From contig VGEH01000015.1 in assembly GCA_016869375.1 (NCBI GenBank), positions 1 through 47,289 on the forward strand: a stretch of 47,289 bases of DNA, read 5' to 3'. Made by a program: the position numbers and the translations under genes. Shown here piece after piece: positions 10,234 to 18,677 of the stretch. Within the stretch, counting starts at the first letter, position 1; every line of letters starts with the position of its first letter. The stretch is from Alphaproteobacteria bacterium (GTDB lineage Bacteria; Pseudomonadota; Alphaproteobacteria; SHVZ01). Under the pieces are notes generated by a model. The model saw nothing but the letters and a program-made list of their open reading frames with translations, was not told the DNA's origin and did not search any database.

Positions 10234-11604
10234 ATGTCACGGACGCTGATAGAGGGCGGCTACCTCATCCCGATGGACAAGCCCTATGCGGTGGTCGCCG
10301 ACGGCATCGTCGCCATCGACGGCAACCGCATCACCTATGCCGGGCCGCGAGGCGGCCTCGATGCGCGCGCCTTTGCTGCAGCCATCACGATCAACGCCAA
10401 GGGGCGGGCGGTGCTGCCAGGACTCATCAACACGCATATCCATCTCATCGGTGCTTATCTGAAAGGCCTGACCGAGGATGTGTCGGGCCAGCTCTCCGCC
10501 GGCCTCTGGAAGCGTGCGGTGCCGATCGCCTTCAAGCATGTGCATGACGAGGATTGGTATGCCGGGTGTCTCACCCATGCGATGGAGATGCTGTGCACCG
10601 GCACCACCACCATCGTCAGCCAGTTCTTGAAGGAACACTTGGCGGCACCTGCTATGCGCGACCTCGGTATCCGCGCGGTGATGAGCCAGGAGATCTTCGA
10701 GGTCGACGCGCTGAAGCTCAACGCCGCGGTGATGGATCGGCCGATGCAGCCGGGGAAACTGGAGGAAGGGCTGGAGCTCTCGCGCCGGCTCCATGCCGAC
10801 TGGCACGGCAGGGAGAATGGCCGCATCACCACGCGGATCTCGCCGGCCGGTCCCGGCTTCACCTCGCAGGAGGGGCTGATCGCCTCGGCCGCGCTCGCCG
10901 ACGAGCTCGGCCTCGGCCTCAACGTCCATGTCGCCGAGGTGCCGGGCGAGACCGAGTTCGTCCTGCAGCGCTACGGCAAGCGCCCGATCCAGTTCCTCGA
11001 CGAGCTGGGCCTGCTCAGCGAGCGCACGATCGGCATCCACACCGTCTTCCTCAACGATGACGACATCGCGCGGATCGCGCGCACCGGCATGCACATCTCG
11101 CATACGAGCTACCATGTGGCGAAGCGGGGATACTTCCCGCCGATGGAGAAGGTCTATGCGGCGGGCTGCAACGTCACCTGGGGTTCCGACTGGTGCTCGA
11201 ACGATCTCTGGAAGTTCATGAACATGGGCATCCTCCACCCGCGCGCGCACTCCGGCGACCTCACGATGCTCGACGGCTGGCGCGCGCTGCACATGGCGAC
11301 GATGGGCGGGGCGAGGTCGATCGGCATGGATAGGGAGATCGGCTCGCTCGAAGCCGGCAAGAAGGCCGACATCATCCTGGTCGATCTCGATACGCCCTGG
11401 TGCCGGCCGGTGCGCACCGACAACCTGCCGAGCAACCTCGTCTACAACGCCACCGGCAGCGACGTGACCGATGTGATCGTCGACGGCCGCATCGTTGTGC
11501 GCGAGAAGAAGGTGACGATCGTGGACGCACCCGCCGTGCTCAAGGAGACCCAGGAACGCGCCGAGCGCATCTGGGCGCGCGCCGACGCCGTGTTCGGAGG
11601 CTGA
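10234..11604 (+). CDS. Amidohydrolase (ATZ/TRZ/chlorohydrolase-like subfamily)
   Basis: GLINTHIHLIGAYLKGLTED, NVHVAEVPGETEFV, WGSDWCSNDLWKFMNMG motifs; AGGAGGG before ATG 10234. Confidence 0.87.
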   Translation: MSRTLIEGGYLIPMDKPYAVVADGIVAIDGNRITYAGPRGGLDARAFAAAITINAKGRAVLPGLINTHIHLIGAYLKGLTEDVSGQLSAGLWKRAVPIAFKHVHDEDWYAGCLTHAMEMLCTGTTTIVSQFLKEHLAAPAMRDLGIRAVMSQEIFEVDALKLNAAVMDRPMQPGKLEEGLELSRRLHADWHGRENGRITTRISPAGPGFTSQEGLIASAALADELGLGLNVHVAEVPGETEFVLQRYGKRPIQFLDELGLLSERTIGIHTVFLNDDDIARIARTGMHISHTSYHVAKRGYFPPMEKVYAAGCNVTWGSDWCSNDLWKFMNMGILHPRAHSGDLTMLDGWRALHMATMGGARSIGMDREIGSLEAGKKADIILVDLDTPWCRPVRTDNLPSNLVYNATGSDVTDVIVDGRIVVREKKVTIVDAPAVLKETQERAERIWARADAVFGG

Positions 11605-11608
11605 TGCG

Positions 11609-12613
11609 ATGAAGCCCATCAGGTTTGCCGCGATCGGCCTCGACCATTTCCACATCCATGCCCAGATCGAGCTGATGCTGGGGCAGGGGGCGGAGTTCGT
11701 CGCCTATTGCGGCACCGAGGAGCAGTTCTTCAAGAAATCCTGCGCCGCGACCTACCCGCAGGCGAAGAGGGTAGAGGACCGGCGCCGCATCCTCGAAGAC
11801 AGGAGCATCGACCTCGTGCTCAGCGCCGCGGTCAACAGCGAGCGCGCGCCCCTGGGCATCGAGGTCATGCGCCATGGCAAGGACTTCATGGTCGACAAGC
11901 CGGGCGTCACCTCGCTCGACCAGCTCGCCGAGGTGCGCCAGGTGCAGGCGGAGACCGGCCGCATCTACTCGATCTGCTACGGGCACCTGGTCTCGCCGGC
12001 GACGGTGAAGGCCCGTGAGCTTCTGCGATCCGGCGCCATCGGCAAGCTAGTCAATGTGGTGTCGCTCAATCCGCATCGCCGCAACCGCGACCGGCGCCCG
12101 GACTGGTTCTTCCAGCGCGAGAAATTCGGCGGCATCCTGGCCGATATCGGCTCGCATGCCTGCGACCAGTTCCTCTATTTCACCGGCCGGCTCGATGCCG
12201 AGATCGTCTCGGCCACGGTCGCCAACCGTGCCAATCCCGAATTCCCGAGCTTCCAGGATTTCGGCGAGATCCTGCTGCGCACGCCCGAGGTCACCGGCTA
12301 TTGCCGCGTCGACTGGTTCACCCCCGACGGGTTGCCGACCTGGGGCGACGGGCGCACGACCCTGATCGGCACCGAGGGGTATATCGAGCTCCGCAAGAAT
12401 GTCGACATCGCCGGTCGCCCCGGAACCAACCACCTGTTCCTCGTCGACCGCGCCGGCGTGCAGCACATCGACTGTTCCGGCGTCGCGCTTTCCTATGCAA
12501 GCCAGCTCGTCGCCGACATACGCGACCGCACCGAGACCGCGATGAGCCAGGCGCATTGCTTTCGCGCCGCCGAGCTCGCGATCACCGCCCAGGCGATGGC
12601 GGAGCGGGCGTGA
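11609..12613 (+). CDS. Gfo/Idh/MocA family oxidoreductase
   Basis: IRFAAIGLDHFHIH N-term, MVDKPGVTSLDQ, GGILADIGSHACDQFLYF. Confidence 0.85.
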   Translation: MKPIRFAAIGLDHFHIHAQIELMLGQGAEFVAYCGTEEQFFKKSCAATYPQAKRVEDRRRILEDRSIDLVLSAAVNSERAPLGIEVMRHGKDFMVDKPGVTSLDQLAEVRQVQAETGRIYSICYGHLVSPATVKARELLRSGAIGKLVNVVSLNPHRRNRDRRPDWFFQREKFGGILADIGSHACDQFLYFTGRLDAEIVSATVANRANPEFPSFQDFGEILLRTPEVTGYCRVDWFTPDGLPTWGDGRTTLIGTEGYIELRKNVDIAGRPGTNHLFLVDRAGVQHIDCSGVALSYASQLVADIRDRTETAMSQAHCFRAAELAITAQAMAERA

Positions 12614-13238
12614 GAAGGCGCCGGTCGAGGTTGAAGCAGGCCGAGTAGAGCGGCGCGTCAGTCGTTGGCGGGGGGAGGTTGCCGAGGGCGCTGCGGATTG
12701 ATGCCTCGTCCAGGCCTTCGACGATGAGGAGCGCGGCGAAGGAGTCGTCCGCTCGTCGCAAGCCTTTCTCGCGGGTCTGGATCGAAGTTTGCGCGAGATC
12801 GGTGAGCAGGAGGCGGGCCGCGGCGATGCGGTCATGCCCGGCGAGTATCCGGCACAGCTCATCGGCGTCTCCGTCCGGAGCGGCATCGAGGCGCAGCGCG
12901 GCGAGGTAGCCGCCCTGGCCGATCCCGGCCGAGGCGGCCACGCGCCCACCGCCGCGGGCGAAGTTCTTCAGGCGCGGCATGATGCGCTGCGACCAGGGCG
13001 TCGGCGCGTTGAGCCTGGCGAGGTAGGAGGGGCCGCCGACCGCCTCGGCGGAGTCCAGCTCATAGAGGATCAGGTAGCGGTTGGCGCTGCGGTCGAGGGC
13101 ACGGAAGAGGCGGCAGGCGAGGAAGCCGTCGACGCCGAGGCGCTCGAGGGAGTGCTCGCGCATCATCCAATGCGCCCAGTCGGTCTCGTCCTCCGGCGAA
13201 AGCTCGCTCCAGATCGCGAGGAAGCCGCCGCCCTTCAC
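12582..13238 (-). CDS. Uncharacterised protein, possibly two tandem alpha/beta-barrel (EthD/NIPSNAP-like) repeats
   Basis: Open frame, GTG start at 13238 next to the stop of the downstream-coordinate hydrolase gene; no firm family recognised. Confidence 0.5.
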   Translation of the reverse strand: MKGGGFLAIWSELSPEDETDWAHWMMREHSLERLGVDGFLACRLFRALDRSANRYLILYELDSAEAVGGPSYLARLNAPTPWSQRIMPRLKNFARGGGRVAASAGIGQGGYLAALRLDAAPDGDADELCRILAGHDRIAAARLLLTDLAQTSIQTREKGLRRADDSFAALLIVEGLDEASIRSALGNLPPPTTDAPLYSACFNLDRRLLTPAPPSPGR

Positions 13239-13239
13239 C

Positions 13240-14631
13240 TCAGCGCTTCTTTCCCTTGCCGTAGCGCGTCTGCATCTCGGCGACGACCTTGGCCTCGGGC
13301 CGGTACTTGCTGCCGGCGAGCCAGATCTCGGTGACGCGGCCGCTCGCGTTGCGGGTGCGGCGGACGGTCTCGCCATAGCTGGCGCCGCCGGCGGCCAGCA
13401 CGATGCGGCCGCTGTCGCGGCCGGTGACCTCGAGCTCGGTCGCGTCCCTGAAGGCATCGGGGTAGCCGTCGGGCGTGCCGGGATTGACGACGACGACACG
13501 ATCGCCGACCGGCAGGAGATCGAAGCCGCCCCAGAGGCTCCACCAGCGGCCGTTCCAGTCGGCGAGCCTCCGCGACGGCGCGCCGTGACGGGCGAAGTGG
13601 CGGAGGATGTGGATGGTGCCCTGGACCCAGGCGACGGCACGGCCGTCGGCGGCATTGGTCAGGCAGGAGACGGTGATGTCGTGAGGCGCATAGGTGCCCG
13701 TGTGCGTGACATAGCCCTGGAAGCCGCCGGAATGCCCGAACCACGGCCAGTCGCCGGTGCTGCCGCTGCGGATTCCGAGCCCGTAATAGAGCTCGGCCGG
13801 GACGTGCGGGATGCGCCACTGGCCGCGCACCATCTCGCGCCGGCTGGCGGGGGAGAGCACGCTCTTCTTGGCCTTGGGCGCGAGCTGGTTGAAGAAGCGG
13901 GCGAGATCGGCCGCGGTGCTGATGAAGCCGGTCGCCGAGGCCAGCGCGTGGGTCGAGTTGGCGCCGGGGATGACGACCCGTTCGCCGACCGGCAGCCGGG
14001 CCGAGTGCCCGCGGGCGAAGGGCGTCGTGCGCGCGATCGGCACGTCAGGCTGCGTCTCCTTAAGGCCGACCGCGTCGACGATCTCGCGCTTGATCCATGT
14101 GTTGTAGGACCCGCCTGTCACCGACTCGATGACGAGGCCGAGCAGACCGAAGCCGTGGTTCGAGTACTTGTAGCGGGTGTTGCGGTCGATGATCGGCGCC
14201 TCCGCCAGATCGGCGCGCAGCTCCGCCTCGTTCTTGAACGGCCGTCGGTCGGTCCATTGCCCGGCATCGGTGCTGTCGCGGATGATGCCGGCGGTGTGCG
14301 AGAGAAGCTGGGTCAGCGTCGCCTTGGCGATCTCGGGATGCAGGCCGTCGACATGGCGGCCGGCGGGATCGTCGAGCCTGAGCTTGCCTTGCTCGCGCAG
14401 CTTCATGATGCCGGCGCCGGTGAAGCTCTTCGAATGCGAGGCAACGCGGTAGCGATGCCGCGGTGTCAGCTCCACGCCGCGCACCTGGTCGGCATAGCCA
14501 TAGGCGCGTTCCAGCAGTACCTTGCCGTTATGCGCGACGGCGATGACGCAGCCGGGCTGCTCATGCAGGCGCATCTGGTGCTCGACCCATTTCGGAACAT
14601 AGTCGAGCGCAGCGGCGAGCCAGCGATCCAT
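13240..14631 (-). CDS. Serine hydrolase, beta-lactamase family
   Basis: VASHSKSFTGAGIMKL (SxxK), YKYSNHGFGLLGLVIESVTGGSY, FGHSGGFQGY motifs. Confidence 0.88.
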   Translation of the reverse strand: MDRWLAAALDYVPKWVEHQMRLHEQPGCVIAVAHNGKVLLERAYGYADQVRGVELTPRHRYRVASHSKSFTGAGIMKLREQGKLRLDDPAGRHVDGLHPEIAKATLTQLLSHTAGIIRDSTDAGQWTDRRPFKNEAELRADLAEAPIIDRNTRYKYSNHGFGLLGLVIESVTGGSYNTWIKREIVDAVGLKETQPDVPIARTTPFARGHSARLPVGERVVIPGANSTHALASATGFISTAADLARFFNQLAPKAKKSVLSPASRREMVRGQWRIPHVPAELYYGLGIRSGSTGDWPWFGHSGGFQGYVTHTGTYAPHDITVSCLTNAADGRAVAWVQGTIHILRHFARHGAPSRRLADWNGRWWSLWGGFDLLPVGDRVVVVNPGTPDGYPDAFRDATELEVTGRDSGRIVLAAGGASYGETVRRTRNASGRVTEIWLAGSKYRPEAKVVAEMQTRYGKGKKR

Positions 14632-14643
14632 CCTTGAAGCTCC

Positions 14644-16053
14644 TCAAGCCGCCATCGGCGGACGTTTGGCGCGCCAGCTCGTGGCGCGTTCATAGGCATG
14701 CGCCACGCCCATGGCGGTGGCGTCGCCGAAGGGATGGCCGACGACCTGGACACCGAGCGGCAATCCGGCGGCGGTGAAGCCGCAGCAGACGGTCATTACC
14801 GGAAGGCCGGTCAGGTTGAACGGCATGGTCAGCGACGGACGCTTGAAGGCGCCGTCCCGGTCATAGCCCACCATCTTGGTCGCGGCTCCGGGTGCTGCGG
14901 CGCAGATCATCACGTCGAAGCCGGCCATCGCCGCACGCGTGCGCTCGATCAGCTGCTGTCGGGAGCGCATCGCCTGCACGTAGTCGTTGGCCGAGAACAG
15001 CGCCGCCAGGGTCACGCTGCTGCGGAAGCGCTCGCCATAGTCGTTGTAGCGGGTCTGCAGGTTCTTGGCGTGGACCGCGAAGGTCTCGCTCAGGATGATG
15101 ACGCGGCCGGCCGGGGCGAAATCGTTGAGCGCGGGCATGGCCACGTCGCGCACATCGGCGCCGAGCTTCTTCATCGTGTCGGCCGCTGCCTCGACCGCGC
15201 GTGCCATCTCCGGCTCGACCGGGAACTCGCCCTCATGCCAGTGGCGGATATAGCCGACGCGCACACCCTTGAGATCCTGGCGCAGCGCCGCGCGATAGTC
15301 GGGGATCTTCACCTTGGCACTGGCGGCGTCCTTCTTGTCGTGGCCGGCCATCGCCTGCAGCAGGATGGCGCAATCCTCGACCGTCCAGGCCATCGGCCCG
15401 GCATGGTCGAGCGTGAAGGCTAAGGGCAGGATGCCGTAGCGGCTGACGAGGCCATAGCTCGGCTTCATGCCGGCGACGGCACAGAAGGTCGAGGGCGAGC
15501 GGATCGAGCCGCCGGTATCCGAGCCGGTGGCGCCGAGCACGAGGCCGGCGGCGATCGCGGCGCCGCTGCCGCTGGAGGAGCCGCCGGGGCTGAGCTCGGG
15601 ATCCCACGGGTTGCGCGCCGGCGGCCAGGGCGTGTCGAAGGAGGGGCCGCCGATGGCGAATTCATGCGTGGCGAGCTTGCCGAGCAGGGTGGTGCCGGCC
15701 TTCGCCAGCTTCGTCGTGACGGTCGAGTCCTCCGTCGGCACATAGTCTTCCAGCACCTTGGAATGCGCCGTGGTGCGGATGCGCTTGGTGCAATAGATGT
15801 CCTTGAGGCCGATCGGGATGCCGTGCAGCGGCCCACGCCGGCGCCCGGCCATGATCTCTGCCTCGGCCTTCTTCGCGGACTTGCGCGCGAGCTTCTCGGT
15901 CACCAGCAGGAAGCTGTTGAGCTTCGGATCGAGAGCCTCGATGCGCTTGAGCAGCAGCTCGGTCAGCTCGACCGGCGACAGCGCCTTGCTCTCGATCAGG
16001 CGCGAGGCTTCGGCGATGGTCGGGACCTGGCCGACCTGCGTGGCATCGTTCAT
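14644..16053 (-). CDS. Amidase signature family protein (GatA/AtzE-like)
   Basis: GIPIGLKDIYCTKRIRTTAHS, ELSPGGSSSGSGAAIAAGLVLGATGSDTGGSIRSPSTFCAVAGMKPSYG amidase signature. Confidence 0.93.
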   Translation of the reverse strand: MNDATQVGQVPTIAEASRLIESKALSPVELTELLLKRIEALDPKLNSFLLVTEKLARKSAKKAEAEIMAGRRRGPLHGIPIGLKDIYCTKRIRTTAHSKVLEDYVPTEDSTVTTKLAKAGTTLLGKLATHEFAIGGPSFDTPWPPARNPWDPELSPGGSSSGSGAAIAAGLVLGATGSDTGGSIRSPSTFCAVAGMKPSYGLVSRYGILPLAFTLDHAGPMAWTVEDCAILLQAMAGHDKKDAASAKVKIPDYRAALRQDLKGVRVGYIRHWHEGEFPVEPEMARAVEAAADTMKKLGADVRDVAMPALNDFAPAGRVIILSETFAVHAKNLQTRYNDYGERFRSSVTLAALFSANDYVQAMRSRQQLIERTRAAMAGFDVMICAAAPGAATKMVGYDRDGAFKRPSLTMPFNLTGLPVMTVCCGFTAAGLPLGVQVVGHPFGDATAMGVAHAYERATSWRAKRPPMAA

Positions 16054-16241
16054 GGCGTCACCTTGAAAGTCAGCGCCGGCTCGACCGACACGGGCCGGTC
16101 GTTGCCGAGCTGCGCCAGGTACTCGCGCACATAGCCCGAGACGCGGTGGATGTCGTCGATCTGCTCGGTCGACAGCGTGAGGCCCGCCCGCTTCAGGCAG
16201 GTCTCAACCTCGGCTCGGTTCATCGGTTCGGGGGCGCTCAT
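16050..16241 (-). CDS. 63-aa GatC/AtzG-like (DUF4089-type) small protein paired with the amidase
   Basis: ATGA 4-bp overlap with amidase start; helical, ends EPALTFKVTP, resembling the EPA-F end of AtzG-like proteins. Confidence 0.65.
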   Translation of the reverse strand: MSAPEPMNRAEVETCLKRAGLTLSTEQIDDIHRVSGYVREYLAQLGNDRPVSVEPALTFKVTP

Positions 16242-16279
16242 CCGGGTTCTCCCTTTGGAGACGGCATTATAGGTGAACT

Positions 16280-17761
16280 CTATCCGCGCCAGCTCTTCGG
16301 TTCTTCCATCGGGTACATCGGTCGGGGCACGCGCTGCCAGGGGAGGCCGACCACGTCGGACTGGCCGGGACCGCGCGTGTCGACGCGGATCACCTCGGAG
16401 GTGATCGGCTTGAAGAACTGGAAATTGGACGCGGTCTTGAGCACGGCCATCTTGTAGTCGGACGGCTCGATGCCGAACCAGCGATAGACGTCGGGCACGT
16501 TGCCGGCGGCGCCCGGCTTCTCGCTGACCATCAGCGTCGCCGGCCCGACCTCGAAGAAGACGGTGCGGCCCATGTCGTGCTCGGGCTGCTGGAACACCGG
16601 GACCTTGATGATGCCGGAGGCGATCTTCCTCACCCGGCCGGTGACGGTCAGCGGCTTGAAGAATTTCGGCGAGCTGTGGCCGCCGACCGGCAGCGTGATC
16701 TCGGCGCCCTCGCCGGCGGCGATCAGCTTCGCCACCGTGCCGGGCTCGATCAGCGGCATCAGCGCCTTGCTCTTGATGCCGAGCCGCAGGATCGCTTCCA
16801 GGATCAGATTGGAGTCGCCGGCGGTGCCGCCGAACACGGTATCTCCCGTATCGCTCAAGACGACGACGCCCTTCGCCGCCTGATCGGCGCGGCGGACGGC
16901 GTCGTCGACCGAGACGGCGTCCTTCTTCATGAAATCCTGCCGCATCGACCAGGCGAAGTCGGCGGATTCATCGGCGAGCTTCTCGGCGAGCGCCCGGTCG
17001 CCGTCGACATTGACGATCGTGGTCCAGCCGCCTTCGGCGACGTCGAGCCAGGGCTGCATCGGGCAGAGCGCGACATGGAGCACGCGCTTGTCCTTGGCCT
17101 CCCAGTTCCGCGCCTGATCGAACCACGCCTTCATCGGTCCCTGGCTGGTGAGGAACTGCTCCTGATGGGTGACCAGCCGGATCTTCCGCCAGGCCATCAC
17201 CGGCTTGATCTCCTTGCGCAGGATGCGGACCAGCATGTCGCCGGCGAGCCGGCCCGTGTCGTAGGTGTCGTGCGGCTGGGTACGGTGCGCGACGATTGCG
17301 GTGGAGAGCTCGACCATCTGGCGCGTGACGTTGGCGTGGTGGTCGAGCGAGAGCACGATCGGCACGTCCGGGCCGAGCACGGCGCGGCAGATCGCGAGCT
17401 GCGCGCCCTCGACGTCGTCGACGCCTTCGGCCGCGGCGGCGCCGTGCAGGTGCAGGGCCAGCGCGTCGACCTTGCCGGCCTTGCGCAGGCCGGTGCCGAT
17501 CCGCTCCTCGAAGAACAGGCGGGCGCCGGTGTCGATGCGTCCGCCGGCCATCGCCCAGCCGGAGACGATCGGGACCCACTCGACATTCATGCCGGAGGCG
17601 GCCATCGCGTCGACGCAGCCGCCGACCTGGCCCTTGCCGGCCATTTTCTCGATGATCTCCTGGCCTTCGAGGATGCCGAAGGCCTTGAAATCGTCGATCG
17701 TCGTCGGCAGCGGGTTGAAGTCGTTGGTCTCCTGCCCGACATGGATCGTGGCGATACGCAT
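16280..17761 (-). CDS. M81 family metallopeptidase (MlrC-like)
   Basis: MRIATIHVGQETNDFNP, VLSLDHHANVT, VVLSDTGDTVFGGTAGDSN. Confidence 0.9.
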   Translation of the reverse strand: MRIATIHVGQETNDFNPLPTTIDDFKAFGILEGQEIIEKMAGKGQVGGCVDAMAASGMNVEWVPIVSGWAMAGGRIDTGARLFFEERIGTGLRKAGKVDALALHLHGAAAAEGVDDVEGAQLAICRAVLGPDVPIVLSLDHHANVTRQMVELSTAIVAHRTQPHDTYDTGRLAGDMLVRILRKEIKPVMAWRKIRLVTHQEQFLTSQGPMKAWFDQARNWEAKDKRVLHVALCPMQPWLDVAEGGWTTIVNVDGDRALAEKLADESADFAWSMRQDFMKKDAVSVDDAVRRADQAAKGVVVLSDTGDTVFGGTAGDSNLILEAILRLGIKSKALMPLIEPGTVAKLIAAGEGAEITLPVGGHSSPKFFKPLTVTGRVRKIASGIIKVPVFQQPEHDMGRTVFFEVGPATLMVSEKPGAAGNVPDVYRWFGIEPSDYKMAVLKTASNFQFFKPITSEVIRVDTRGPGQSDVVGLPWQRVPRPMYPMEEPKSWRG

Positions 17762-17789
17762 CGCGTTCTCTCTCTGCTGCGCTATTCGG

Positions 17790-18584
17790 TCAGTGGCGAG
17801 GGACGCAGATATTGCGTCGTGACGGGGCCGTAAGGAAGCGGACGATGTCCATCGCCGGCGGCATGCCGGCGAACCTCTCCAGCGCCTCGGCCAGGCGCTC
17901 TTTCAGCGGTGCGCCCGGCTGGAAAAGGAACCGATAGGCACTGACCAGTCCCCGGATCTGCTCGCGCGGGAACCCGCGCCGCTTGAGGCCGCGAAGGTTC
18001 AGCCCGTCGAGCCGGGCGCGGTCGCCGACGGCCACACCGTAAGGAATCACATCGGCTTCGACGCCCGTCATCCCGCCGATCATGGCGTGCGGGCCGATCC
18101 GCACGAACTGGTGCACGGCCGACTGACCGCCGAGGATGGCGTGATCACCGATCTCGACATGCCCGCCGAGCAGCACGTGGTTCACCAGCGTGACATCGTC
18201 GCCGATGATGCAATCGTGGCCGACATGGGCGCCGGCGAGGATGAGGCAACGTTCGCCGATGCGGGTCAGCATCCGGCCACCGGAGGTTCCGGTGTTCACG
18301 GTGACATGCTCGCGGATCACGCAATCCGCTCCGATCGTCAACGCCGACTCCTCGCCGGCGAACTTCCGGTCCTGCGGGGTGTCGCCGACCACGGCGAAGG
18401 GAAAGATGCGGGTGCGGGCACCGACCCGCGTGCGGCCGCGGACGACAGCATGGGCATCGAGCACGACGCCGTCTTCGAGCGTGACCTTGGGTCCGACGAT
18501 CGCGTAGGGGCCGACCTCGACGCCTGATCCCAGGATCGCGGAGGCGCTGACGAGGGCGGTCGGATCGATGCGGCCAGAGGACAT
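17790..18584 (-). CDS. lpxA: Acyl-[ACP]-UDP-N-acetylglucosamine O-acyltransferase (LpxA), orphan copy
   Basis: Left-handed beta-helix hexapeptides; GDTPQDRKFAGEES, IREHVTVNTGT, HVGHDCIIGDDV, VHQFVRIG, LNLRGLKRRGF. Confidence 0.88.
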   Translation of the reverse strand: MSSGRIDPTALVSASAILGSGVEVGPYAIVGPKVTLEDGVVLDAHAVVRGRTRVGARTRIFPFAVVGDTPQDRKFAGEESALTIGADCVIREHVTVNTGTSGGRMLTRIGERCLILAGAHVGHDCIIGDDVTLVNHVLLGGHVEIGDHAILGGQSAVHQFVRIGPHAMIGGMTGVEADVIPYGVAVGDRARLDGLNLRGLKRRGFPREQIRGLVSAYRFLFQPGAPLKERLAEALERFAGMPPAMDIVRFLTAPSRRNICVPRH

Positions 18585-18677
18585 GACGGTAGGATCTTAC
18601 CTACGTCATGCCTCTCGATCGGCGCCAGCGCGGCGCGAAGCGACTCCATTCAATTATAGTTACCATGTGTTGCAGGG

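Noticed and set aside
16266-16271. Perfect TATAAT (minus strand) before the GatC/AtzG-like ORF
   Set aside because: No convincing -35 at 16-18 bp; promoter call not supportable
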